This document shows positions 54,131 to 64,000 of a stretch of DNA of 64,000 nucleotides, piece by piece. How positions within the stretch are numbered: the stretch's first letter is position 1; each line of letters starts with the position of its first letter. The translations under genes were made by a program, and so were the position numbers. The notes below the pieces were generated by a model. That model saw nothing but the letters and a program-made list of their open reading frames with translations. It did not search any database and had not been told where the DNA came from. The stretch comes from Catonia carolina (taxonomy: Eukaryota; Arthropoda; Insecta; Hemiptera; Achilidae): assembly GCA_035578175.1 (NCBI GenBank), contig JAQMRL010000008.1, positions 60,382,541 to 60,446,540 of the forward strand. The letters are read 5' to 3'.

Positions 54131-55385
54131 AGTTTTGTTTTATATTACTTTTTTTTATTTTTAGTTGTAAACATTTCTGCTGGTTATTTTTATACAGTTC
54201 AAAAATAAATTAAGTAAAAATAAATAAAATAGGTAAAAAATTGGTTTAGGGATCGTTAGTGGAAAAATGGGCAAACAAACTTAAAAAGAAATTGAATGAT
54301 AGAAAAATTATGTAAACTTAATGCAACTATTAATCTCAGAAGGTTGTTTAATTACAATTAAACAACTTTCTGAGGCACCTTATAGACGATAATACAATCG
54401 TCTTACAACTCCTCCAATATGGGGGAACCTATTGAAAAGTTTTCACCTCAATTTGAATGTAAAGTATATTCGTATGTTATCTTAATATTACATTTATTTT
54501 GAGATTGAATTTAACTTGCGTGTATGTGTATTGAATTTAAAATTTAAAAAAAATTTCTTTTCTATTCAAGAGAAAAGATGGTAAAGCTTACGATAGAACT
54601 GTGGCTTCAACCATGCTAGTTCAACATTCGAGGCTAGTTCCACAATACCATCACAATAGGATACCAGATTGAAAACTTTCTACCAATACTTAAAAACATA
54701 CTGTTTTGTATTTCATACACAGTATACAATAAAATATATCTTGTGTTGTTAAAAAAAGATTCATGGTTGGTTAGATGTCTGTACCAAGATTTCACCACCG
54801 TGGCTTCAAATGCATTACTCGTATTCAATCCAAAACTATATTTTAAAAGATAACTTTTTATATTTATTTTAAATATTTTTTATTCAGAAATTGAAATATT
54901 GAGGTCCATAATCAGTAACATGTGGTGGATAAATGTTTTGTCGATAATGTGAATACCAATTGAGAAATTGACTTTCTACCATACCTAAATATTAAAAATT
55001 CATGATATAAGTTTTTATAAAACGAATATTTTTTAATATCACACTCTTGACTTAAAAAAATTTATAAAAATTTACTTTAAATCAATTATACAATAGTTTT
55101 GTATAGGATATAATATAGTATATTTCCAATACCTTCTTATTTTTGAGAAAATATTTCTGTTCACAATTAGTTTAACTTGACTTTTCCCTAAGCAATCAAT
55201 ATTACCCTTGACTTTGAAAATCCTAAAGTACAAGGCAAGTTAAGAAAATTTCGTATAAATTAAATATAAACAGAACGTAAAAAATGACTTCTACCCTTCA
55301 TCATTAAACGTGTTCAGAATTATTTTCATTCAACTAATCTCTTCCCTAAGCAAACAATTTTCGTTATCATAGTACGGATATATTT
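54131..55385. other. AT-rich DNA, no gene seen
   Basis: No supported coding sequence. The inverted pair around TTAAACAACTTTCTGAG (54,360) and CAGAAGGTTGTTTAATT (54,337) forms a short hairpin, probably chance or a small repeat. Confidence 0.4.
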
Positions 55386-55387
55386 AG

Positions 55388-55544
55388 TGCATACTGTCAC
55401 CGACTCCCCTACCAACATTAGCGCCTGCAGACGGTCCCACTACCTGCCTGCCACGTGGAGCCTACAGCGCCTCCCCTCCACTATGAAGTGGACTCGCCGG
55501 AGGGGGATTTAAGCGACGGCCCTGGCCCGCGAAAGACAATGGTG
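55388..55544 (+). mobile_element. Partial LTR start (third LTR-like sequence)
   Basis: Begins TGCATACTGTCACCGACTCC, close to the start of the 52,365 unit, is GC-rich, and has GGATTTAAGCG (55,505-55,515) where a TATA-like box would lie. It ends at the LINE coding sequence at 55,545. The LTR 3' end is missing. Confidence 0.5.
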
Positions 55545-56098
55545 TAACAATGGTGTCCGAATGGTGTAACAAATGGAAATTATCACTTAATCCCTCAAAG
55601 TGCGAAACAATTAACTTCACAACCAAACTAAGATTCCCGCCGCAGCTGCAAATAGAAGGTCAACTACTGCCATGGGCTCGGAAGGTGAAATATCTGTACA
55701 TAACTTTGGATCAACGACTGACTTTCAAGGACCACGCAGAAGCCTCCATTCGTAAGGGAAAAATCCTCCTCCACAAATTATTTTCACTTTTTATCTCTAA
55801 ATCCTTACCTAAACCAGTAAAACTCCTAATCTTCTCAGCTATAATCTGTCCCGCTCTCCTTTACGGGTCACCAGTATGGTGGCCCATCCTGTCCAAAACC
55901 AATAAAAATAAAATCCGTCCCGTTCAAAACAAAGCCCTCCGTTCTATAACTAACTTTCATTACCTAATCTCCAACAAAATTATCCACGAAAATTTTCTAT
56001 TTCCCACCATCGACGATTTTATCCAAAACACTTCCAGGAAGTTACACGATTGGAGTTATACGTATTGGTCTAATTACAATATGAAGCTACAACTCTAA
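55545..56098 (+). pseudogene. LINE ORF2 C-terminal fragment, uninterrupted 182 codons
   Basis: Open from 55,550: VSEWCNKWKLSLNPSKCETI, then KVKYLYITLDQRLTFKDHAE, PALLYGSPVWWPILSKTNKN, KIRPVQNKALRSITNFHY, and SRKLHDWSY. It is the region after the YADD motif in jockey- or I-type ORF2 (WKLSLNPSKCE, YLGITLDxRLTF, YGSPVW). No stops or shifts, but the reverse transcriptase core and the true end are missing. It differs clearly from the other jockey-like families here. Confidence 0.85.
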
Positions 56099-56099
56099 A

Positions 56100-57080
56100 A
56101 ATAGAAACGATTTTAAGGACGCCGTCGTTCCTTTAAAAAAAATTTGACTCTAAACTAAGTATCGAATGATGAAATTTTAATTCTTAATTTAATAATAATA
56201 GGAATTTCTAAGCTTGCAAAATTACCAAATTTTTGGAGTAGCCTACAGTGTCACTGGTTGTTGCCTAGTCAATACTATGTAATTACACTTTGCTAGGTTA
56301 AATTTGGAGTAAAAATTAACCTTTTCAGTTTTCTAAAAATTAATTCAACTATGTGTTTGTGTTGTAGAAAGTAATATAGTACGTATTTGCAATAATAAAT
56401 GTTGTTTGGGAAACCACGGAGAGCGTTTATTGGTTCTGTCGTAGTAACTCTAAAGAGCTTTATTTGAAAGTTTACAAAAGTTGTCTGTTAGTTAACTTTA
56501 CTTGCTATTATTACAAATGGAACATAGCACAAGAACAACTATCAAGTAGAACTTATAGTTCTAGACTTTTGAAGGCTACAATCCTTTTACTAACTTCTAA
56601 ACTTTGTTAAGTTCTTCAAGAATTTGTTTGATGGTGAATTTCATTTGTCGGTAACAGTGTTGAATACAAGAAACCAAACGTGAGCACTTTACTACATGAG
56701 ATATTGTAATTGTACAAATAAATATAAAATATAAAATTATTTAACATTGATTTTTAACTGAAAATATCTACTTGGTTTACTTGTATATTTAGTTTTAACC
56801 TTGTACCATTGTAAAAGTACAATTGTTTAAACAATGGAAGTTATGGTAATTCCTAGTAACTATAAATTCCATTACTCAGTAACAACCCAATAAATAATGT
56901 AAGTGAAAACTCCCCATTGTTAGAATAAGTTACATTTGAATATTACTTAGACAATAGTTGTAAATTTAGCCAACGGTCTATCATCTGGTATTCTTTAGAC
57001 GGGTATATTTCTCCCTCTGTGTTTTTGGGCCTTTCTTCCACTTACCAACTTTCAGCCAATCACTGGGGTGGTTATCCTTC
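56100..57080. other. AT-rich DNA, no gene seen
   Basis: No recognised element or gene. Confidence 0.4.
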
Positions 57081-57087
57081 CCTTTGG

Positions 57088-57185
57088 CTCTCCAGGTTGA
57101 TTGCATGGTTAGTGGGAGAGGGAGGCTTGTCAACCAGAGGTTTCCTGGTTCAGATCCAGGAAATTAAAGTCAGTTCCCTTGGGAC
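57088..57185 (+). mobile_element. Possible tRNA-like SINE head
   Basis: GATTGCATGGTTAGTGGGAG (A-box-like) and, about 45 bp later, CCTGGTTCAGATCCAGG (B-box-like; the CCTGG/CCAGG arms form a T-arm-like stem). One copy only in the window, so the family is not confirmed. Confidence 0.4.
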
Positions 57186-57189
57186 TTAA

Positions 57190-58700
57190 GAATGAAACGG
57201 ATAGTTAAAAAGGAGCAGAAGAAGAGACTAGGAAAACGAGGAGTGAGCAGGAGACCAAGGAGAAGAAAAATTAAGGGAAAACATATTAAATTGGAGGTAA
57301 ATTAATGAGAAAGTAAAATTAGTTAAATGATTAATAAAATCGTAAAGGTAAGTCCAATGTTTTAAAACGTTTCAGTCTGTCAGCATCTTTGCTGTTTCTT
57401 GAATTTTTTTTGGCTAGGCACGATGTGCGTTTTATTATGAAAACAAACATGAATTTTTACTTCAATCTTTATTAAAAAGTGTTAATTATTTTCACATTAC
57501 CCAAGTTTAAATTTGTAGGCCATAATAATGTCATAAAAAAGTCAATAGTTTAATTAATTCGGAAAAACAATGTATACTGTAGTTGACTTAAAAGTTGACG
57601 TTTTTCTTTACTGCTAAAAATATTTTTTTGTATATTTTTAGGAAATCTTGTACATACTTAAAATAATTGATCCAGTGTATCATTAATTTTCTTCAGAAAG
57701 TTTACTTGACTTAACGTTATTTGATTTTTATCTGTTGTTGGGTTGGCTATAGAGATGGGTGGATGGGTACACTGAGTTGGGTTAGGTGGGTACCAAATTA
57801 AATTCACCGAGTTAACGTAAATTTCATTAGCCAAAGGACGTGTGAGCGAGACGAGAGTGGGTTTGCTTGATGGATCTGGGAGAAAGTTTTCACCTACCGT
57901 CCTGTACTTGTTGGTGGTTGGGGTAGTGGTGGTGAAGAAGAAGTTGGTGGTGTGTTGTTGTAGTCGAAGTATAATATAGGTTGGTTGGAAAGTATACCAG
58001 AGCGTCGAGCCGCGTATACCCGCCTCGTTTGATGGACTGCAGTTCCATTAGCTTCGTGTCACTCTCAGACCAATCACGGTCTCTCGCCTTTAATTGGCTC
58101 TACCATCGCTTCCAAGTGCATTCTCTGACTCAATTATTCTTAAACCGAACCGAACTGAACCCTTCTCTTGTTACACCCGCCGTATCAACCCCTCCCAAAA
58201 CCTTCTTTTTCCGTTTTTCCTCTTGTACGTTCTTTTCTTACCAAGAGAACCTTTCATCGATGATATTCTTCGACAAACTATTGACGTCTTTTTAAATTGA
58301 AGACGAAAGAAAGCAATCTCACAATCACTCTTTTTTCTTTTCTCTTTAGACTTAAGATCGACGTGTTACTAATTACCAATTTCTGTTTGCAGTTTCTAGA
58401 TATTCAGTAAAATTAATTACATTAATTATTTCCGGTTGAAAGAAATGAAAATGAAAAATTACAAAATTAAATTTGTCATAAAAAATTTAGAAAATTTTAC
58501 AACATCCATTTAATAGTTTTCAATTCCCTACTCAACACTCAGTATAATCTTTATTTATTTATTTCCATTATATTAATTTTACAACATGTATACTTTCTTT
58601 GCTAACTAAACAGAAATTACTTTCCTAAATAAGGCAAAGCCTGCGCTCAGTAAAGGACAGTAACGAAATAGTAATATCAAGTTATTATTTTTACAAGTAG
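57190..58700. other. Unassigned DNA; GC-richer block at 57,750-58,300
   Basis: 57,750-58,300 is less AT-rich, with CCAATCA at 58,070 and ATTGGCT at 58,092 and open plus-strand frames (57,981-58,295) without recognised domains. It could hold a promoter or old repeat, but nothing decides this. Confidence 0.3.
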
Positions 58701-58704
58701 TCAA

Positions 58705-59006
58705 TATCTTCTTTTTCTTCTTCTTCTTCTTCTTCTTCTTCTTCTTCTTCTTCTTCCAACCAAGGATTAGGCCGCAGCCTATTCTGAACTCACAAACTAT
58801 GTCATATATCTCCATTTTCTTTTAGTTCTACCGACATCCCTTTTACCTTCTGGAGCATACCAGTGTACCTGCTTAGGTATCCTGTAATCTGACATCCTTG
58901 CCATGTGCTATCTCCAACTTTGCCGTTAATCCTTTATCTTTTCGTTCAAGTTGTAAATACCCAATTCTGACGTGATTTCCTCATTTCTTATTCTGTCCAA
59001 GTGTGT
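58705..59006 (-). pseudogene. LINE ORF2 C-terminus with (GAA)n tail
   Basis: Minus-strand reading RLDRIRNEEITSELGIYNLN, EKIKD, HMARMSDYRIPKQVHWYAP, then GKRDVGRTKRKW, about 90 bp, and the tail visible as (CTT)n at 58,711-58,755. Cut at 59,006 by a mariner element (the TA of the target lies there). Confidence 0.82.
58711..58757. repeat. (CTT)n microsatellite
   Basis: About 15 uninterrupted CTT triplets, forming the tail of the minus-strand LINE. Confidence 0.97.
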
Positions 59007-59007
59007 A

Positions 59008-59720
59008 CGAGGTGTGATCAAAAAGTAAGGTGACTTTTCATTTTCATAAAAAAAATTTCATTTATTCATCCAAAATTATGTTATCCCCTTCAAAATAATC
59101 CCCCTCTGATACAATACACTTGAGCCAGCGCTTTTTCCAGTCGTTAAAACATTTCTGAAATGCACTTTTGGGTATTGCCTTGAGCTCTTCCAGCGATGCA
59201 GCCTTAATCTCCAAAGAAGAGCCTGTGCTCTTCCACTGGGATGATTGGGCTTTGGTTTCGACGTCATAACCATAGACCCATGATTCGTCACCAAATATAA
59301 CCCTTTTGAGCAGATCAGGATCATCATTGGCGTCGTTCAACATGTCTTGGGCGATGTTCATGCGATGCTGCTTCTGATCAAAATTAAGCAGTTTCGGAAC
59401 GAATTTCGCTGACACACGTGTCATACCCAAAACATCCGTTAAAATTGATTGGCATGAGCCAAACGATATGTTAAGATCGTCAGCTATTTCTGTAATTGTG
59501 ATTCGACGATTTTTCAACACAATTTCTTTCACTTCCTGAACATTTTCGTCGGTTTTTGACGTGCTGGGGCGTCCAGAGCGAGGTTCATCGTTAACATTTT
59601 CTCGGCGCTCTTGGAATAACTTATATCATTTATAAACATTTTTTTTTGCTCAAACTTGACTCGCCGTACGCCACTGTCAACATTTCAAGAGTTTTTGAAC
59701 ACTTAATACCATTTTTACAC
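59008..59720 (-). pseudogene. Mariner transposase with deleted catalytic core
   Basis: The end at 59,008 is a mariner-type terminal repeat (CGAGGTGTGATCAAAAAGTA) next to TA. The minus-strand frame 59,532-59,062 (156 codons) has the second HTH (RRITITEIADDLNISFG, 9-25), CQSILTDVLGM, AKFVPKLLNFDQKQHR, and the first catalytic block GDESWVYGYDVETKAQSSQW (D at 82). It then jumps at residues 104-110 to the C-terminus LEELKAIPKSAFQKCFNDWK and GDYFEGDNI. The HHDNAPAH and SPDLAPCDFF segments with the other two catalytic aspartates are missing. The N-terminal first HTH is broken by shifts (CSKTLEMLTVAYGESSLS at about 59,650). The left terminal repeat was not found. Confidence 0.9.
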
Positions 59721-59759
59721 TCTGCTACTAGATACTTTTCGTACTATAGATTAAATAAT

Positions 59760-61370
59760 TCTACTACTACCTATATTAAAAGAACAACATAAAACATAAT
59801 TTTTCTAACAACGGAACGTTAGAGATCAATAGCAGTGTTGTAGAAATATCGAATATTAGATGAATATTTGTACATAAATAAAATCGTGTATTCTGGTAGT
59901 GAACTTAAAATAACACAATAAAAATATGTCATTATAAAATCTGAAAGAATATTCGCACTGAATATAAAATATAATAATATTTATGTCTGTTCACTTTAAT
60001 GAGATAAAAATATATTACACATAAAGCTCTTCCGTTATTCTTTGTGCATACACATAAATATGTAAATTTTGTTAAAATTTAATATTTGAAAGTATAACAG
60101 CAGTTAGAAATCTGCATTCTTTACAAGGAAAGGATATTCAGACTCCGTCCCTTTAGTTTATTGCATTTCCATCCATTCTTGCAGGCAATAAAACAAATGT
60201 CGTTTCAGAAATCGGCGAAGTCTATGTCGTTTTAGGCTTTGCAAAATGTGGAATAGAAATTGTGTGAGTTATTCCGTACAAGGAAAAGATAAAGAGTCGG
60301 TTTTTGTAGGGTTATGTGGACGAGGAAGGGGAAAGGGAGGAAACAGTCGTAATGTGTAAATAGTTGATGTTAACGGCCTGTGCATATGTAATGTGTTTAT
60401 CAGATAGAGCGTGGGTGGAGGTGGAAAGAGAGGGTCATGAGTCGGAGGAGTAATGGGTGAAAGAGTGGGGTGTAGGGCCCATAAAATGTGAGCAGTAGAA
60501 GGTCGTCACGAACCGTTACCCTCTTCCAAGGCTGGAAGAACACTCCCTCTTTTTGAACATCCACTATCCGACAATATCCACTTTACGTTTCTACGAGTGT
60601 ATGAGCGAAACAGCTTCCTAACGTTTTAGTGATCAATTTCACTGAACCTTATTTCTTTCTCTTTCTTTTCCACAATATCCTAAAGTCTCTCACTTTTGAG
60701 GTTCGATCCGTAAGTAATATCTGTCCGTAATTTTTCACCTATGTGTCAATTTAGAGGACTTGCGGGAGCAAGTTGTTTCAAATTTCTGAAGCAGTCGAAA
60801 AATTTCTCAGCGAAATATTGTTCAGTACTACCTCTGTTTCTAAATATAGGTCCTTCGTGTGTAATGTTGTGTGTAATGGAATACGTCCAAAGTACAGCCG
60901 CTCTAACCTTTCTCACACAATTTCCCCACTTCATATACTTCCTTTTCTTCACTTCCAACTCAATGTGTATTCTATTCCGTAGGGGAAGCAAAGTTATAAT
61001 AAAAAGAATACAGAAAATAAATAAAGTTCACTTTGGTTAGTTTTTGAATAAATAATAAAATATATCAATTTTACGAACCACAGAACTCTACAGTGTTTGT
61101 ATTTCAGTCGTTTTCCCTAAAATCTCTTTTTTAACTTTAATTCTTTATGGGAAATTATAATACAGTATATATATTTATACAATATAGTATATAACCATCC
61201 AAAAGTTTAACTAATGCTTAATAAAACAAATGATGTTTAAAATCTGGAACATTTATTTGAAGAATACAACGGAATGGATAATTCAAGCTGAACAATAAAA
61301 AAGAACTCAATAAAATTAGAAAACAAATATAAGAAAAATAGAATAATAAATGCCTACATATAACACGAAT
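59760..61370. other. AT-rich DNA; purine-rich block at 60,300-60,480
   Basis: No gene supported. Overlapping open frames on both strands at 60,741-61,040 lack recognised domains. A SINE-A copy follows. Confidence 0.35.
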
Positions 61371-61374
61371 TTGT

Positions 61375-61655
61375 TCGTAACTGACAGATGGAGTGTTAAA
61401 TTATTAGCACTCAATCTGCTAGTCCAGGGATACAAATAATAGTTCTGTTTCTTATCACGCAGTCAGCCAATTATAAGACAAGCATTTAAGAACAAAAAAG
61501 GTAGAGGTGTAAAATTCTAGTCAGAGTTATCTCCTCTGAGAGAAATGAATTTCATTGTACAGCCAGGCCTTGTGGTAAATGAAGTGATGGGGTCATTTGC
61601 AGGGTGGAAAGGAGATGCTTTTCAGAGGGCCTTGCATGCTGGTAAGGATACTTTT
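61375..61655 (+). mobile_element. SINE-A copy, 3'-truncated
   Basis: Starts GTAACTGACAGATGGAGTGT, includes TAGTTCTGTTTCTTATCACG and CAGCCAGGCCTTGTGGTAAA, and stops after GGATACTTTTCA at 61,655. The hairpin-rich 3' end is missing, which is unusual for a retroposon and points to a later deletion. Confidence 0.88.
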
Positions 61656-61869
61656 CAATAACATAGAATATATAGAACAAGAAGTAGCGAATAAACTAAA
61701 AATTTTAACAAATGATACTATAAAATAAATTAAATCTCTAAAAAATATTAAAATAGTAATCTCGAAGAGTGGTTCAGCTTTAAAAGATGGCGCATACAAA
61801 TTAATACAAATAAAACGTACTAATGACCTCCACACTTCGTCGACAAACGCTGAATTATTTTTATTCAAC

Positions 61870-62250
61870 TAACATCTTCCGCAAAAAATGTTCGGTATCT
61901 TGAGCTGTATTTAGACAGGCAGTTGACCTGGAATATACGCATCAACCGAGAGTGACAACTACTAAATGACAGACTGAAACAGTTATGCAGACGATTAGCC
62001 AGCCGATCAAAACTACCCATGACTTCAAAACTCTCGATGCTCCAAACAATCTGGAAGGTTGTCAGATTTAAGGTGTACGAAAGCCGTCAGTCATTTCAGG
62101 AATACAGCGTTTCCATAGTAAATTCTTCTGACTCATTACTAATTCCCAAAGTTACGTAGGCCTATCCTACACTATGATTTACCCGTCACTTACATCAGCG
62201 ACACATTCCTAAAATTGTACTGGTAATAAAATTCAGCTCATGACCCGTCA
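61870..62250 (+). pseudogene. LINE-F ORF2 fragment, second copy
   Basis: VRYLELYLDRQLTWNIRIN, then LLNDRLKQLCRRLASRSKLP, MTSKLSMLQTIW, and VSIVNSSDSLL with frame changes. LDRxLTWxxRI is the jockey-like post-YADD motif. The region from 61,995 matches 53,265-53,480. The C-terminus continues at 62,705 after an AT-rich stretch. Confidence 0.72.
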
Positions 62251-62537
62251 CATTTTATAGGTAAGGAGTAATGTAATTATTTATAGAAAGTGAATTGTTT
62301 AAAATTCAATTGCAATTCAACATAACTTTACTGAAAATAATGAAATATGAAAACCTTAAAAATACAATAACATTTTGAAATTACCGTAAAACTAGTATTA
62401 CTCACGATAATAAGATCGCATCGACGGAACTCACGAACTAACTTGTCTATCACTACAAATGTCAGAGTGCAGTAATTCAGTTTACTGCTGATGAACAAAA
62501 AGGATACTATATTATATTATACTATACAGATAGCTTA

Positions 62538-62692
62538 TATTATACATATATACAAGTTTATATTACCTTACCAGTACCACAAGTTTATTTTATTTATATA
62601 TATTATATATATAGTACATACTATATAATATATTCTTATATTATACATGTTGTATACAAGTTTATATTGCCTTATCAGTACCACAAGTTTAG
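62538..62692. repeat. Direct repeat of about 53-56 bp around an AT-rich core
   Basis: TTATATTATACAT...CAGTACCACAAGTTTA occurs at 62,538-62,590 and again at 62,637-62,692, with an alternating TA tract between. The second unit has a few extra bases (ATGTTG). Confidence 0.9.
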
Positions 62693-62704
62693 AGACAGAC
62701 GTCA

Positions 62705-62890
62705 AAATTATAATACTAATCTCTTAATATGCAACATGCATTCTCCCGACCTACCAGGAATCACACGAAGACAACTGAAACGCCGATCGAGTAGAGACAT
62801 GATACATTAACACAACTTTAATAGCAGTTAAAATTTTAATATAAAATTTAAATTTTACACATTTTTCATTATCTGGAGCACTATCATTGG
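62705..62890 (+). pseudogene. LINE-F ORF2 end and 3' UTR, second copy
   Basis: CTCTTAATATGCAACATGCA and CAACTGAAACGCCGATCGAG correspond to 53,930-54,000 (ORF2 end RRLKRR). The UTR match continues to about ATTAATCCC at 62,920. It is frameshifted relative to the first copy. Confidence 0.72.
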
Positions 62891-62986
62891 GTTGTGCCCC
62901 TTCAAAGTCATTAATCCCTTAAGTTAATTTTTTTTAAATTAATTCACTTTGTGAAATTTTGTTTGGTTTTATTTGTGCAGTAAGAC

Positions 62987-63320
62987 CCACCGGGTTATTC
63001 TAGAGGTAAAGTCGTCGCCGCGAGTCAGCTGTTTAACAGCTGATTTTCAGTAAGGAAGGTTCTGGTTCAAATCCTATTAAAGGTGAACTTTATATCATTT
63101 TACTTTTATACGGATTTAAATACTAGACAGTGGTTACCGGTGTACTTTAATGGGGTTCAATTTACCATATTTTCTCAGGAATGGTCGGCGTGGGTCTGCA
63201 CAAGTCTACTCCCCATTTACACGTCATACGCATCATCCTCATATCATTGGAGGGTTGCTTATTGTTCTACATTGAACAAATTACAATGTACACACATTAG
63301 GGATAAAATAAATGTGTACA
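62987..63320 (+). mobile_element. SINE-B copy
   Basis: ACCCACCGGGTTATTCTAGA (A-box region), GGTTCAAATCC (B-box, 63,062-63,072), then the body ACTAGACAGTGGTTACCGG, TTTCTCAGGAATGGTCGG, and the end ACATTAGGGATAAAATAAA. Compared with 11,498-11,820 it has a better preserved B-box and a small deletion around AATGGGGTTC. The open frame at 63,083-63,334 is a shadow of the SINE body. Confidence 0.88.
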
Positions 63321-63324
63321 GTGT

Positions 63325-64000
63325 TGAAAAATAAAATAAGCTTAAAAATGAGTAAAACAATGTGAACGACGCAAAATAAAATTAATTATAAAAGTGGAAT
63401 TTTAAAGTTTGATAAAATCTGTACAATAAAAAATATAATAAGGAAACTTTTAAGCTTTATAAATTTTTTTGCATTCCATCAGTAGATTTATCCTCCATTT
63501 TCTTTGTAAGCGACGGCGTCTTAAATTTCGTCTTGACATTCGCTGTGTTAGAGGATTCTGTTAAATTCTGATTATTTTATGTCAGTAGTTTTTGTTACAA
63601 AAGAGATTTTCAAGTCGGAATGCAATGTTAAATTTGATAAATAATGTGGGGCGTAACTATAATATTAAATCTACATTAAACAGTATAATAAACCAAAGTG
63701 TATAAACCAAAGTTCTATAAACATTTTACATAATTTTATTTTAATTAATTCTATTGGTTAATTTCAATAAAATTTTCGATCTCGTTAAATACTATTTATT
63801 TATATGGGTGTTTGTTGTTTTTACATACTAATTTTAGAATTGCAACGGCAATTCTCTCTACTGAAATCTATGGGCGCTTCTCTTCATATATCCAACCCCT
63901 CTTACACTGAATAACTTATTCACTCATGAGGTTACGGTCTCGTACATCCGACCGTGCTAACATACGTGGAGTTTAGTGCACCTAAGAATGCGCACCTCTC
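63325..64000. other. AT-rich DNA, no gene seen
   Basis: Nothing recognised to the end of the window. Confidence 0.4.

Noticed and set aside
61600..61640. GCTTTTCAGAGGGCC in SINE-A as a second histone-type stem-loop
   Set aside because: The loop core TTTTCAGAG is there but the left arm needed to pair with GGGCC is missing (preceding bases GGAGAT), so no stem forms. It is a chance resemblance.
1..64000. CRISPR arrays, bacterial operons, rRNA genes
   Set aside because: No regularly spaced short repeats with unique spacers, no ribosome-binding-site-led gene strings and no rRNA-like sequence were seen; the sequence is eukaryotic repeat-rich DNA.

Overview
The window looks like intergenic or intronic DNA from a large, AT-rich insect (at least arthropod) nuclear genome. 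I base this on the repeat content: jockey-like and R1-like non-LTR elements, RTE-like and polypurine-tailed LINEs, pogo/Tigger-like and mariner-type DNA transposons, LTRs with GC-rich promoters, and several tRNA-like SINEs. There are no bacterial-style operons, no rRNA or functional tRNA genes, and no CRISPR array. I could not support a single intact host gene; nearly every open frame longer than about 100 codons is a transposable-element fragment or chance. The species cannot be named from the sequence alone.

Layout. 0-12 kb: LINE tail (1-330), AT-rich DNA, SINE-B copy (3.1-3.4), pyrimidine tract with LINE end (4.6-4.9), two other SINEs (6.0, 6.8), pogo/Tigger remnant (7.2-7.9), a split SINE-A copy (8.2 and 9.2), a 274-bp tandem duplication (9.4-9.9), a 674-bp TIR element containing a perfect hairpin (10.7-11.3), and a SINE-B copy with target duplication (11.5). 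12-20 kb: jockey-like LINE flanked by inverted repeats (12.1-14.4), LINE-G (15.0-16.15), two R1-like 3' ends (16.2, 18.4). 21-27 kb: repeat-E with LINE and SINE nested in it, SINE-A copy (24.6), and a 1.7-kb Tigger element interrupted by an RTE-like LINE (25.2-26.9). 28-38 kb: jockey-like pieces, repeat-E (30.9-31.9), SINE-A copies, and the best-preserved jockey-like ORF2 (35.9-37.5). 39-47 kb: LINE-G split by a solo LTR (40.35-40.98), SINE-A split by a 367-bp insertion with a 17-bp target duplication (43.3-44.0), and two repeat-E copies (45.2-46.9). 47-64 kb: LINE ends, a small TIR element (49.6), a decayed Tc1/mariner-superfamily transposase (50.4-51.1), a GC-rich LTR-like unit carrying a histone-type 3' stem-loop (52.4-53.0), LINE-F split by SINE-A (53.3-54.1), LINE C-terminus (55.5), an internally deleted mariner (59.0-59.7), a second LINE-F copy, and SINE-B (63.0).

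How the parts relate. The window is a record of layered insertions, several of which can be ordered from target-site duplications: SINE in LINE in repeat-E, RTE in Tigger, LTR in LINE-G, SINE-A in LINE-F, mariner in a LINE tail. The observations most worth following are (1) a consensus-perfect histone 3' stem-loop (52,941-52,956) inside what looks like an LTR with CCAAT and TATA boxes and no AATAAA; (2) the abundant SINE-A retroposon with exact ends and a chain of three hairpins at its 3' end; and (3) repeat-E, a 1-kb family with hairpins at both ends and a shared inverted motif.
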